A DNA stretch of 33,991 nt, from the NCBI GenBank assembly GCA_028293725.1, contig JAQGOE010000082.1, forward strand, positions 1-33,991, given 5' to 3'. The stretch comes from Gammaproteobacteria bacterium (GTDB lineage: Bacteria; Pseudomonadota; Gammaproteobacteria; Steroidobacterales; Steroidobacteraceae). The position numbers were made by a program, and so were the translations under genes. The notes beneath the pieces were generated by a model. It had not been told where the DNA came from and ran no database searches. It saw only the letters and a program-made list of their open reading frames with translations. Positions 1-8,711 of this stretch are shown here, piece after piece. How positions within the stretch are numbered: position 1 is the first letter of the stretch; each line of letters starts with the position of its first letter.

Positions 1-1805
1 TGCGCCAAGTGATCGACGAAGTACACGCCTCGTCACAACCGGTCGTGCTCTTCATCGACGAAGTGCACACGCTCGTGGGGGCAGGGGGCGCCGCCGGCAC
101 TGGCGATGCCGCCAACTTGCTGAAACCCGCGCTGGCACGCGGAACCCTGCGCACCATCGGGGCCACGACGTGGGGCGAATACAAAAAGTACATCGAGAAA
201 GACCCCGCCCTGACACGCCGCTTCCAGACGGTCAAAATCGAGGAACCGCAGGAAGAAAAAGCACTGCTCATGATGCGCGGAATCGTCTCAGCCATGGAGC
301 AGCATCATCGTGTGCAGGTGTTGGATTCGGCACTCCAGTCCGCCGTGAAGCTTTCCCATCGGTACATCCCCGACCGGCAGTTACCCGACAAGGCCGTGAG
401 CCTGCTCGACACGGCCTGCGCCCGGGTCGCCGTGAGTCACCACGCCACGCCTCCGCAAGTGGAGGATTGCCAACGGCGTATCGAGGCGTTGGACACGGAA
501 CGACAGATCATCTCTCGGGAGGGCGCGATCGGGATCGAAGTTGCTGATCGCGCCAGGAGTGTCGAGCAGGCGTTGCAGCGGGAAATGGGCCGCCTTGCCG
601 AGTTGCGCGATGCCTGGGCGCACGAGAAGAGGCTTGTCGTTGAAATCCTCGCGCTGCGCTCGGGGCTTCGCGAGGCGGCGGGCCGTGAGGATGCGCTATC
701 CGGGGCGGAGTCGGAGCACCGGACGACGCGAGCACGCCTCACCGAGTTGCAGGCGCAGCTTGCCGAGACGCAAGGTGAGCACCCGCTCGTGCTGCCCGGT
801 GTAGATGAGCAGACGGTTGCGGCGGTGGTCGCGGACTGGACGGGTATTCCGGTCGGGCGCATGGTCAAGGATGATGTGGCGACAGTGCTCAATCTCGCGA
901 GCGCTCTCGGCCGGCGGGTCGTGGGACAGGATCACGCCCTCGAGATGATCGCCAGGCGCGTGCAGACGGCGCGCGCAGGGCTCGAAAATCCCGGCAAGCC
1001 GATCGGCGTGTTCCTCCTTGCCGGTCCCTCGGGAGTTGGCAAGACCGAAACGGCGTTGGCGCTTGCCGAGGCGATGTACGGGGGCGAGCAGAATCTCATC
1101 ACTATCAACATGAGCGAGTTCCAGGAAGCGCACACCGTCTCGACGTTGAAGGGCGCGCCACCCGGCTATGTAGGCTACGGTGAAGGGGGCGTCCTGACGG
1201 AAGCCGTGCGTCGCCGCCCCTACAGCGTCGTGTTGCTCGACGAGGTCGAGAAGGCGCATCCGGACGTGCACGAGATCTTCTACCAGGTATTCGACAAAGG
1301 CGTCATGGAGGATGGCGAGGGGCGCCTGATCGACTTCAAGAACACGCTCATCATCCTCACGAGCAATGTCGGGACTGAGCTGATCATGAGCTTGTGCAAG
1401 GATCCGGAGCTGCTGCCGGCAGCCGACGGTATCGCCAAGGCGCTGCGGCAGCCCTTGTTGAGCCTATTCCCGCCGGCGCTCCTGGGCCGCCTGGTGATCG
1501 TTCCATACTATCCGCTGACCGACCCGGTGCTGGCCCGGATTATCCGCCTGCAACTCGAGCGCGTGGCCGCCCGGATCCAGCGCAATCACGCTGCGCGGTT
1601 CACCTACGACGACACGGTGATGCAACTCATCGCGGCTCGATGCACCGAGCCCGAAAGCGGCGGGCGCATGATCGAGGCGATCGTCACTAACACACTGCTG
1701 GCGGCCATGAGCCGCGAGCTCTTGAGCCGCATGGCGCAGGGGCAGGCCACCAGGACCATCGCGGTATCGATGGCGGGTGGGGAATTCTCTTACGCCTTCT
1801 CGTGA
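1..1805 (+). CDS. clpV: T6SS ATPase ClpV/TssH, 5'-truncated by window start
   Basis: AAA+ disaggregase that extracts and recycles contracted TssB/TssC sheath in the cytoplasm. The open reading frame runs in from before base 1 (coding from base 3), so the N-terminal domain and the first Walker A are outside the window; the GTG at 9 is internal. Visible are the first-domain Walker B (VVLFIDEVH, about 42-68), the [16 protein letters not shown] segment, a helical middle domain, and the second AAA domain with Walker A GPSGVGKT at 1023-1046 and Walker B VVLLDEVE at 1227-1250. The T6SS neighbours (vgrG 7 bases downstream, tssJ-M further on) separate it from housekeeping ClpB. About 600 residues are present, roughly two thirds of a usual ClpV. 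No frameshift or damaged motif is seen in the part available. Confidence 0.95.
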   Translation, partial: RQVIDEVHASSQPVVLFIDEVHTLVGAGGAAGTGDAANLLKPALARGTLRTIGATTWGEYKKYIEKDPALTRRFQTVKIEEPQEEKALLMMRGIVSAMEQHHRVQVLDSALQSAVKLSHRYIPDRQLPDKAVSLLDTACARVAVSHHATPPQVEDCQRRIEALDTERQIISREGAIGIEVADRARSVEQALQREMGRLAELRDAWAHEKRLVVEILALRSGLREAAGREDALSGAESEHRTTRARLTELQAQLAETQGEHPLVLPGVDEQTVAAVVADWTGIPVGRMVKDDVATVLNLASALGRRVVGQDHALEMIARRVQTARAGLENPGKPIGVFLLAGPSGVGKTETALALAEAMYGGEQNLITINMSEFQEAHTVSTLKGAPPGYVGYGEGGVLTEAVRRRPYSVVLLDEVEKAHPDVHEIFYQVFDKGVMEDGEGRLIDFKNTLIILTSNVGTELIMSLCKDPELLPAADGIAKALRQPLLSLFPPALLGRLVIVPYYPLTDPVLARIIRLQLERVAARIQRNHAARFTYDDTVMQLIAARCTEPESGGRMIEAIVTNTLLAAMSRELLSRMAQGQATRTIAVSMAGGEFSYAFS

Positions 1806-1812
1806 GTGAGTC

Positions 1813-4047
1813 ATGGCAACTCAAGAGTCCAGAAGTTTCGAGCTGAAGACGCCTCTCGGCAAGGACGTGCTGCTGTTGCGGCAGATGTCCGGCACCGAGG
1901 CGCTGAGCCAGCCCTTTCTGTGGGATCTGGATCTGTTGAGCGAGAAAGGCGACATCAACCCGGATGAGCTCCTCGGGCAGAAAGTGTCGGTCAGCCTCAC
2001 ACTGCCCAACGGCAAGCAGCGTTTCTTTCACGGCTACGTGAGCGAATTTTCGCAGGGCGGGTGGTTGCAGCGTTATTACCGCTATCGCGCGACGGTGCGG
2101 CCCTGGTATTGGCTGCTGACACGGACCGCCGACTGCCGTATCTACCAGGCGCTCACTGTCCCACAGATCTTCGAGGAGGTCGTCAAGCAGTACGGTTTCA
2201 CGGACTATGAGCTCCGGCTCGCCGGGAGCTATCAGCCGCGGGAGTATTGCGTGCAGTACCGCGAGTCGGATTTCAACTTCCTGTCCCGGCTTCTCGAGCA
2301 TGAGGGGATTTACTTCTTCTTCGAGCACACTGCGACCAAACACACGCTCGTGCTCGCCGACGATCCCGGCAAGCACCAAACGTTGCAGGGCTACGAGACC
2401 GTGCCCTACTATGCACCCGGTGGCAAGGACCCGCTACGCAAGCGCGATCATCTCGAATCATGGGCCTACACCAGGACGGTACTGCCGGGGAGTTTTGCGA
2501 CCTCCGACTTCGACTTCGAAAAGCCGCGCAAGTCTCTGGCCGGCAGCGCCACCATCGCTCGCGAGCACCAACAGTCGACCTACGAGGTCTTCGACTACCC
2601 CGGGGAGCTCTCCCAGCTCGACTCGCAGCAGTCGGACCAGACGGCGAACGTTCGCATACAGGAGCTGCAGGCGTCGTACATGATAGCGAGCGGGCAGGGC
2701 AACGCCGCAGGTCTCGCCACCGGGCTGCGATTCACGCTCGACAAGTATCCGCGCAAAGACCTCAACATCGCCTATGTCATCACGCGGGCGACCTACACAT
2801 TGAACGCCGATGCGTACGAGCCCGGAGCGGCGCACGAAGAGCCGACATTCGAAGTCGCGATCGAGGCGATCGATGCCCGCACGCACTTCCGGCCCGCACG
2901 GCGTACGCGCAAGCCGATGATCCACGGCGCACAGACAGCCATGGTGGTCGGGCGGGCCGGTGAGGAAATCTACACCGACAAGTATGGCCGCGTGAAAGTG
3001 CAATTCCACTGGGATCGCTACGGCAAACAGGATGAGCAAAGCTCCTGCTGGGTGCGCGTCGCGCAGTTATGGGCCGGCAAGAACTGGGGGATGATCCACA
3101 TCCCGCGCGTCGGACAGGAAGTCATTGTGAGCTTCCTGGAAGGGGACCCGGACCGGCCCATCATCACCGGACGCGTCTATAACGGCGACGCGATGCCGCC
3201 TTATGGCCTGCCCGACAATGCGACCCAGAGCGGCATCAAGAGCCGCAGCAGCAAAGGCGGTGCGGAAGCCAATTTCAACGAGATCCGCTTCGAGGACTTG
3301 AAGGGATCCGAGCAACTGTACATCCACGCGGAGAAGAATCAGGACGGCGTGGTCGAGAACGACGAGACCCATTCGGTCGGACACGATCGCAGCAAAACGA
3401 TTGTCCATGATGAACTCACCAAGGTCGGCAACGACCGGACCGAAACCGTCGGCAACAACGAGTCAATCGCCATCGGGGTCAGCCGATCGGAGCAGGTCGG
3501 AGCCAACGAGGACATCAGGATCGGCGCCAATCGTACCGAAGCGGTTGGGGCGAACGAGAGCATTTCAATTGCGGCCAACCGCTCCATCAAAGTGGGTGCC
3601 AACGAGATTGCGAGCGTTGCCCTGCTTCGCACGCATAACGTTGGCATCAACGAACTCATCAACGTCGGGGCGGCGCAGGAGGTGAACGTCGGAGCCGCAC
3701 AAACAATTACGGTCGGAGCCGCGCAGGTTACCTCGGTAGGCTTGGATCAGATGACTAATGTGGGCGTGCACCGTTCTGTGAACGTCGGCGTCAGCCAATC
3801 GCACCATGTGGGCGGTGCTCGCAAGGCGACCGTTGGCAAGGACGATCATCTGGATGTCGCCACCCACTTGGTGATCAACGCCGGCGAATCCGTGACGATC
3901 AGGACAGGGGATGCCAGCATCACGATGAAGAGGGACGGGACGATTACGATCAAGGGCAAGGACATCTCGGTGCAGGCAAGCGGCAAGATCAACGCCAAGG
4001 CAGATGGCAACATCGTGATGAAGGGCAGCAAGATCCTGAAGAATTGA
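1813..4047 (+). CDS. vgrG: T6SS spike protein VgrG/TssI
   Basis: Trimeric spike protein that sits on the Hcp tube and is pushed out with the PAAR tip. The 744-residue product has a gp27-like base (including VQYRESDFNFLSRLLEHEG near residues 150-170), a gp5 OB-fold (GRVKVQFHWDRYG and WGMIHIPRVGQEVIV, about 395-445), then a long needle of 20 in-register octapeptide repeats (residues 522-681) and a short beta-rich tail ending KGSKILKN. There is no C-terminal toxin domain, so it appears to be a structural carrier whose cargo is the PAAR-like effector downstream. It starts 7 bases after clpV, with GAGTGAG before the ATG overlapping the clpV stop. Probably one transcript with the next genes. Confidence 0.96.
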   Translation: MATQESRSFELKTPLGKDVLLLRQMSGTEALSQPFLWDLDLLSEKGDINPDELLGQKVSVSLTLPNGKQRFFHGYVSEFSQGGWLQRYYRYRATVRPWYWLLTRTADCRIYQALTVPQIFEEVVKQYGFTDYELRLAGSYQPREYCVQYRESDFNFLSRLLEHEGIYFFFEHTATKHTLVLADDPGKHQTLQGYETVPYYAPGGKDPLRKRDHLESWAYTRTVLPGSFATSDFDFEKPRKSLAGSATIAREHQQSTYEVFDYPGELSQLDSQQSDQTANVRIQELQASYMIASGQGNAAGLATGLRFTLDKYPRKDLNIAYVITRATYTLNADAYEPGAAHEEPTFEVAIEAIDARTHFRPARRTRKPMIHGAQTAMVVGRAGEEIYTDKYGRVKVQFHWDRYGKQDEQSSCWVRVAQLWAGKNWGMIHIPRVGQEVIVSFLEGDPDRPIITGRVYNGDAMPPYGLPDNATQSGIKSRSSKGGAEANFNEIRFEDLKGSEQLYIHAEKNQDGVVENDETHSVGHDRSKTIVHDELTKVGNDRTETVGNNESIAIGVSRSEQVGANEDIRIGANRTEAVGANESISIAANRSIKVGANEIASVALLRTHNVGINELINVGAAQEVNVGAAQTITVGAAQVTSVGLDQMTNVGVHRSVNVGVSQSHHVGGARKATVGKDDHLDVATHLVINAGESVTIRTGDASITMKRDGTITIKGKDISVQASGKINAKADGNIVMKGSKILKN
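3376..3855 (+). repeat. 20 tandem octapeptide repeats of the VgrG needle
   Basis: Within vgrG, 20 consecutive 24-base units code octapeptides that nearly all begin V/I-G or V/I-A, for example VGNDRTET, VGANEDIR, VGAAQTIT and VGVHRSVN, with no insertion breaking the register. This is the pattern of the gp5-type triple-stranded beta-helix. The DNA has diverged between units, so these are protein-level rather than recent DNA-level repeats. Confidence 0.9.
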
Positions 4048-4060
4048 CGTGAGGGTACAG

Positions 4061-4540
4061 ATGAGCACCATGGAATCCGCCGTGATCGAGACCGACGCTG
4101 TCGAAAGTTGCAGCGGCGAGGGTGTCGTGACAGGCGTACTGATCGGGTTCAAGGACGAAGGGCGGATCCCGCTCGTTCTGTTTTCCGGACAACCCGGCGT
4201 GGCCGCCATTGGTGCCGCGTCCGTCGTAGACTTGCACGGCAGCCACATCGGTCGTCAGGTTGCGCTGATGTTCGAGCACTGCGATCTTCGGCGCCCAATC
4301 ATCATGGGACTGTTACGTGGTGCGCAGGCGTGGCCGCTTCCGCAACAGACCGCCACCGTTGAGGTTGACGCTGACGGCGAACGCCTGGTGGTGACGGCGA
4401 AGCAGCAGTTGGTCCTACGCTGTGGGAAAGCGAGCATTACGCTGACAAAGGCCGGCAAGGTGTTGATCCAGGGTGCCTATGTTTCCAACCGCTCGTCGGG
4501 CGTCCTGCGGATCAAGGGCGGATCGGTCCAAATCAATTGA
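4061..4540 (+). CDS. DUF6484-like T6SS accessory protein
   Basis: A 159-residue cytoplasmic protein with no signal peptide. Its N-terminal part (GVVTGVLIGFKDEGRIPLVL, then hydrophobic beta-rich segments with RQVALMFEHCD and RPIIMGLLRG) fits the DUF6484 domain found beside vgrG and DUF2169 genes. The C-terminal part has alternating short strands (LVLRCGKASITLTKAGKVLI) like the end of VgrG/DUF2345 proteins. Molecular function is not established; a role in spike or effector assembly is inferred from position. A GTG at 4049 is in frame, but the ATG at 4061 has a GAGG six bases upstream and gives a more natural start. It lies between vgrG and the DUF2169 gene with short gaps. The family call is from memory of the motif. 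Confidence 0.7.
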   Translation: MSTMESAVIETDAVESCSGEGVVTGVLIGFKDEGRIPLVLFSGQPGVAAIGAASVVDLHGSHIGRQVALMFEHCDLRRPIIMGLLRGAQAWPLPQQTATVEVDADGERLVVTAKQQLVLRCGKASITLTKAGKVLIQGAYVSNRSSGVLRIKGGSVQIN

Positions 4541-4547
4541 GCGCATC

Positions 4548-5657
4548 ATGGAACTGATCAACTCGACGCGGATGGTAGCCGGCTATACGATGGGCCTGGA
4601 GTCGAGCGGCCGGGAGTTGCTCGTCGTGGTCGTGAAAGGTACCTTCCGGATTCCCACCGAGCCGGGGGCGCGTCTGCAGCTTCACGAAGAGCAGGTACCG
4701 CTCCTCACGAGCGACGTGTTTTTCGGCGAGCCCGGCCGGTCCGCGCCCCGATACGAAATTGACTTTGCGCCACGCAAGCAACGCTGCGATGTGTTGCTCA
4801 ATGGGCACGCGTATGCTCACGCCGGCCGACCGACCGAACGGATGACAGTGGGCTTGAAGATTGGACAGTGGTCGAAGTCCTTTGCCGTGTTGGGCGATCG
4901 CGTGTGGTACAAGGCGGGCGGACCGCGCGCGACCGCGCCAGCACCGTTCACGAAGATGCCGATTTCCTACGACCGCGCCTTCGGTGGTACGGATCAGCGG
5001 CACGAAGATCCCGCTCAACACGCCGCGTTCATGCCCAACCCTTCCGGACGAGGCTTTCACAAACACCTCGATAATGAGGCGCTCGAGGGCGCGCCGCTGC
5101 CGAACACCGAACCTATCGGCGCCGAAGTCAGGGAACCGGACGGGGCGTACCGGCCGATGTCGTTCGGCGCGTCGGGCCGCCACTGGGAGCCGCGATATCG
5201 CTATGGGGGCACGTACGATCAGCAATGGCAGGACCGTGTGTTTCCGTTTCTGCCGGCGGATTTCGACGAGCGCTATTACCAAGCGGCGCCAGTCGATCAG
5301 CAGTTGCCGTTACCCCTCGGCGAGCAGACGGTCACGCTGCTCAATCTGACTCCCGAGGGCCGCAGAGACTTCACACTGCCGCATTTCGCGGCACCGATTT
5401 ACATGTTTCCCAGAAAATCCGAGCGTGAGGAGTTCGCGGCGCCGCTCGACACGGTCGTCATTGAGCCGGATCTCGAGCGCGTCACCATGACCTGGCGCGT
5501 CGCGCGGCCCCTCAAGAGAAGTATGTTCGAAATGGCTCAGGTCCTGGTGGGCAAAAGAGGCCGCGAATGGTGGCAACAGCGCGAAAACGTCGTCTTTCCG
5601 CTCCCGGTCGTTGTAGAGCCGATGCAACGCAGGGAGCCGGCGGTTGAGGCGCAGTAA
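4548..5657 (+). CDS. DUF2169 T6SS effector-loading accessory protein
   Basis: A 369-residue cytoplasmic protein. The N-terminus (NSTRMVAGYTMGLESSGRE, then VVVKGTFRIP), the VLLNGHAYAHAGRPTERM stretch, PISYDRAFGGTD and the NPSGRGFHK segment are typical of DUF2169. DUF2169 proteins are encoded beside PAAR-type effectors and are thought to act as adaptors that help mount the effector on VgrG; that role is family knowledge, not shown here. An upstream in-frame ATG at 4473 lies inside the preceding gene; the ATG at 4548, seven bases after that gene's stop, fits the conserved N-terminus. The stop is followed one base later by the next ATG, so the two genes are probably translated together. Confidence 0.88.
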   Translation: MELINSTRMVAGYTMGLESSGRELLVVVVKGTFRIPTEPGARLQLHEEQVPLLTSDVFFGEPGRSAPRYEIDFAPRKQRCDVLLNGHAYAHAGRPTERMTVGLKIGQWSKSFAVLGDRVWYKAGGPRATAPAPFTKMPISYDRAFGGTDQRHEDPAQHAAFMPNPSGRGFHKHLDNEALEGAPLPNTEPIGAEVREPDGAYRPMSFGASGRHWEPRYRYGGTYDQQWQDRVFPFLPADFDERYYQAAPVDQQLPLPLGEQTVTLLNLTPEGRRDFTLPHFAAPIYMFPRKSEREEFAAPLDTVVIEPDLERVTMTWRVARPLKRSMFEMAQVLVGKRGREWWQQRENVVFPLPVVVEPMQRREPAVEAQ

Positions 5658-5658
5658 C

Positions 5659-6684
5659 ATGGCCGCGCGCTGCCTCACGATAAGTCGAGCTGGCCTGGTC
5701 ACGAGTGTTGGGATGTCCGCGCCTGCGGCAAATGCGGCTATCCGGGCGAAGCTGGCCAATCCTGCGCAGACGCGCTTCATCGATTCCGGTGGCGAGTGGA
5801 TCCTGGGGCACAGCGTACCGCTGGAGAAGCCGTACGGCGGAGGCACGCGACTTGCGAAGATGGCATCCATGGCGATCGAGGAATGCTTGCGGACGGTTCC
5901 TCGTACGAGTTGGAACGAGTTCCCACTGTTGTTATGCGTGGCCGAGCAGCAGCGCCCGGGACGACTCGAGGGTCTGGATGAGCAACTCTTCCTGCAGATC
6001 GAGCGCGAGCTCGAGGTCCGCTTTGCGGCCGGCTCGGGGGTCATCCCGCAGGGGCGAGTTGGGGTCGCTGTAGCACTTGCCCGAGCGCGGGAGTTGATTC
6101 ACGAACGTGGCGTGGCGCGCGTGCTGATTGCCGCGGCGGACAGCCTGCTGAGGTGGCCGACGCTCAGCGCCTACGAGCGTAACGATCGCCTGCTGACGCG
6201 CAGTAATTCAAATGGTTTCATGCCCGGTGAGGCGGGGGGCGCACTCCTCGTGAGCCACCCGGACGGCAATTCCGAATTGCGTTTAACGGGGATTGGATTC
6301 GGCCTGGAGCGGGCGCATATCGATTCCGACGAGCCCTTGCGGGCCGATGGTTTGACCGAGGCGATTGCAACAGCCCTCGCGGATTCGGGCTGCGCGCTCC
6401 ACGAGCTCGACTTCCGCATCACCGATCTGTCAGGGGAGCAGTATTATTTCAAGGAGGCTGCCCTGGCGCTGACCCGCATCCTGCGCCAACGCAAGGAGGA
6501 ATTCGATATCTGGCATCCGGCCGAATGTGTCGGTGAGTCCGGCGCCGCAGCCGGAGTTGTGATCCTGGCCGTTGCGGAGGCGGCGTGCCGCAAGGGCTAC
6601 GCGCCGGGTCCAAACATCCTCGTACACCTCGCCAACGATGCTGGCGACCGCGCAGCCGCGGTACTGCGCTTCGGGAGTCGGTGA
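5659..6684 (+). CDS. ketosynthase/thiolase-fold protein lacking catalytic residues (T6SS accessory)
   Basis: A 341-residue protein with a beta-ketoacyl synthase outline: N-terminal GLVTSVG (residues 12-18), the segment ARVLIAAADSL, the hallmark GFMPGEAGGALLV near 186-198, and a late VGESGAAAG near 291-299 standing where synthases have GHxxGAAG. The nucleophile region (GRVGVAVALARARELI) has no cysteine, the EAHGTGT-type histidine motif is replaced by ITDLSGEQYYFKE (from 254), and the second histidine is not seen. It therefore probably no longer condenses acyl chains and may serve as a scaffold or adaptor. Its place between DUF2169 and a PAAR-like effector fits the thiolase-like accessory genes of such islands. 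The TTG at 5644 is rejected as start; ATG 5659 begins one base after the previous stop. Confidence 0.8.
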   Translation: MAARCLTISRAGLVTSVGMSAPAANAAIRAKLANPAQTRFIDSGGEWILGHSVPLEKPYGGGTRLAKMASMAIEECLRTVPRTSWNEFPLLLCVAEQQRPGRLEGLDEQLFLQIERELEVRFAAGSGVIPQGRVGVAVALARARELIHERGVARVLIAAADSLLRWPTLSAYERNDRLLTRSNSNGFMPGEAGGALLVSHPDGNSELRLTGIGFGLERAHIDSDEPLRADGLTEAIATALADSGCALHELDFRITDLSGEQYYFKEAALALTRILRQRKEEFDIWHPAECVGESGAAAGVVILAVAEAACRKGYAPGPNILVHLANDAGDRAAAVLRFGSR

Positions 6685-7772
6685 TGGCGAATCAGGTCTA
6701 TGCGAATAACATGGAGGTCGCTTGCAAGTCGGCGAGCGGCAAGTCGACCTGCGCATTTCCGGACGTGTGCTTCACACCGCCGCAAACGCCGGCCACGCCG
6801 CCCGGCATACCGATTCCATACCCAAACACGGGAATGGCCTCCGATACGACCGATGGATCGAGGACTGTGATGATCTCCGGTCAGGAGGTCATGCTCAAGA
6901 ACAAGTCGTATTTTAAGAAAAGCACCGGTGATGAGGCGGGTAACGCTCCTAAAAAGGGCGTGATCACTAGCCGGAACACCGGGAAGGTGTACTTCAATGC
7001 GTGGTCGATGGACGTCAAGGTGGAGGGAGAAAATGTCGTTCGCCATCTCGACCTCACGACACACAACCATGCCTCGCCTCCCGGAAACACCCCGACCTGG
7101 CCGTATTTGGACGAGATGGCGTTCGCCGTCGACAGCACTCATCCTTGTAAGGACGTCGCCAAGGCATTGAAGGACAACGATTGTCAGCGCCACGTTGACA
7201 AGAATACCTACTCGACCGGATCGGTCAATCGCGCCGGCGCGATGGAGGGAATTTGTAACGACAAGGACTGCAAAGAGGCGATGAAGTGCGTGCTGACGCC
7301 GAAGAGTCCTTCGAACTGCTGCGCGGAGACGCCCGGCGGCGAGGTGCCGACTCCTCACCACATCGTTCCCGATTCGCAGTTTCACAACGGATCAAAAGTG
7401 CCTTTGCTGCTGGACGCGGCGGGCAACAACAAGTTCAACTACGACAAGGCACCCTGCATCTGCGCCCAGGGGCGCAGCCATTCCATCGGCATGCACGGCA
7501 GGATTCATGGGCAGACGAATACGCGCACCCGGGCATTTCTGGGCGTGGCTCCGTCCAAGACGATTCCGTCGACCACGCGCTGGCCGGTTGCTTTCTCGGA
7601 GCGCATCGGGGCCGAGGCGGTCCAGGACGTCACGGGTTGCGACAAAGAATGCACACAGGCGCAACTGCGCGAAGGACACCAGGCTATGGGAATCGGCCGC
7701 AATGAGATGGTCCGACCGACTACGGCCGGCGCCGAAGCCAAAGCCGGCGGACCCATCCCGATGCCCGGTTGA
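6684..7772 (+). CDS. PAAR-like (DUF4150) T6SS effector with putative HNH/EndoVII nuclease C-terminus
   Basis: A 362-residue product whose ATG shares its A with the previous TGA (TGATG at 6682-6686). Residues 1 to about 130 match the DUF4150 PAAR-like tip (MANQVYANN; PDVCFTPPQTPATPPGIPIP; PNTG; GQEVMLKNKSYFKKS; GDEAGN), which caps the VgrG spike. The rest carries HHIVPDSQF (His225-His226), PCICAQG, and HSIGMHGRIHG (His271, His275), followed by a final helix-rich part. Paired HHIVP and later histidines resemble HNH/EndoVII toxins of the Tox-GHH2/AHH/SHH type, so a DNase delivered to rival cells is the best reading. Eleven of its 14 cysteines are in the C-terminal part, suggesting metal binding or disulfides. 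Which Tox family it belongs to is uncertain; the PAAR part is more secure. Confidence 0.82.
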   Translation: MANQVYANNMEVACKSASGKSTCAFPDVCFTPPQTPATPPGIPIPYPNTGMASDTTDGSRTVMISGQEVMLKNKSYFKKSTGDEAGNAPKKGVITSRNTGKVYFNAWSMDVKVEGENVVRHLDLTTHNHASPPGNTPTWPYLDEMAFAVDSTHPCKDVAKALKDNDCQRHVDKNTYSTGSVNRAGAMEGICNDKDCKEAMKCVLTPKSPSNCCAETPGGEVPTPHHIVPDSQFHNGSKVPLLLDAAGNNKFNYDKAPCICAQGRSHSIGMHGRIHGQTNTRTRAFLGVAPSKTIPSTTRWPVAFSERIGAEAVQDVTGCDKECTQAQLREGHQAMGIGRNEMVRPTTAGAEAKAGGPIPMPG

Positions 7773-7808
7773 CGCGTATGCTTGGAGCACATCGGCAGGA
7801 GGTCCAGC

Positions 7809-8711
7809 ATGACTGATCGATCGAGCCCAGGCCTGAGCATTCGGGACGGCATCGCCTGGAACCGGGATTTCGGTTACGTCGTGGTATGCGATCCGGCCAC
7901 GGAAGAGGACACACCGCACGCGCGGCTGCGCGCGTGGCATCAGGGACAGATTACGGAATCCTGGGCCGAGTTCAACGGGCACTCCTTGTGCCGGACTACA
8001 TTGCCGGAACGAGCCATCGTGTTGCTCTCAGCGGATGGATTCTATGGCACGTTCTCGAACCAGGTGCACGCCGGCAACATTTTCGATGAGAGCCAGCCGC
8101 AGCCTACGGAGCCTCGCTATGGAAGTTTTCGCGCCATAACTCAGATCGACGGTAAGGCCTACGCAGTGGGATTGCGCGGCATGGTCTATCGGCTGGACCT
8201 CCCTGCGAGTTGGACGCGTATCGACGAAAAGCTGGCGCGCGATTTCGACGCAGAAGCGATTGACGGCTTCAGTGCGTCTGACCTGTATGTGGCCGGCTTC
8301 CGCGGCGAGCTTTGGCAATCGGCCGGACAGGGCTGGATTCGCCGCGAATCGTCCACGAATATAAATCTGAGCTCAGTGAAGTGCGCGGGCGATGGCGTCG
8401 TCTACATCGGTGGGGACGCAGGCATGTTGATCCGAGGCCGCAACGACGCGTGGGAGATACTCGAGCAGCATGAGATGCGCAGCGATATCTGGGATATCGA
8501 ATGGTTCCAAGGGAAGCTCTATGTCTCGACCTTCTCCGGGTTGTACCGGCTCGAAGGCTCTCAGCTGCAGCCCGTGGATTTCGGCAGCGATCCGCCCAAG
8601 ACGTTCTACCACCTGAGCACGGGTGAGGGCGTACTCTGGTCGATTGGCGAATCTGATGTGATGTCATTCGATGGCACGGCATGGACACGGATAGTTTGGC
8701 AAATTCCCTAG
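7809..8711 (+). CDS. beta-propeller-like protein, candidate immunity protein to the PAAR effector
   Basis: A 300-residue protein without signal peptide or membrane segment. At least five blade-like units are visible, each with G-x-(L/V)-(Y/W) strands: GKAYAVGLRGMVYRLD, DLYVAGFRGELWQS, GVVYIGGDAGMLIRG, GKLYVSTFSGLYRL and GVLWSIGESDVMSFDG. This suggests a WD40- or kelch-like propeller, but no named family is recognised. An AGGAGG at 7797-7802, six bases ahead of the ATG at 7809, decides the start over the TTG at 7782. Its position directly after the putative toxin gene, and the memory that the equivalent place in the Pseudomonas tse7 island is the immunity gene, make immunity the leading guess. 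It could instead be another loading or accessory factor. Confidence 0.7.
   Translation: MTDRSSPGLSIRDGIAWNRDFGYVVVCDPATEEDTPHARLRAWHQGQITESWAEFNGHSLCRTTLPERAIVLLSADGFYGTFSNQVHAGNIFDESQPQPTEPRYGSFRAITQIDGKAYAVGLRGMVYRLDLPASWTRIDEKLARDFDAEAIDGFSASDLYVAGFRGELWQSAGQGWIRRESSTNINLSSVKCAGDGVVYIGGDAGMLIRGRNDAWEILEQHEMRSDIWDIEWFQGKLYVSTFSGLYRLEGSQLQPVDFGSDPPKTFYHLSTGEGVLWSIGESDVMSFDGTAWTRIVWQIP

Noticed and set aside
3376..3855. Regular 24-base periodicity considered as a CRISPR or DNA satellite array
   Set aside because: The periodicity is octapeptide coding inside vgrG; units differ at DNA level and there are no spacers.
8681..8711. Possible frameshift joining the propeller and TIGR02270 genes
   Set aside because: The two products look complete at their own ends and belong to different protein types, so an overlap of two genes is the simpler reading.
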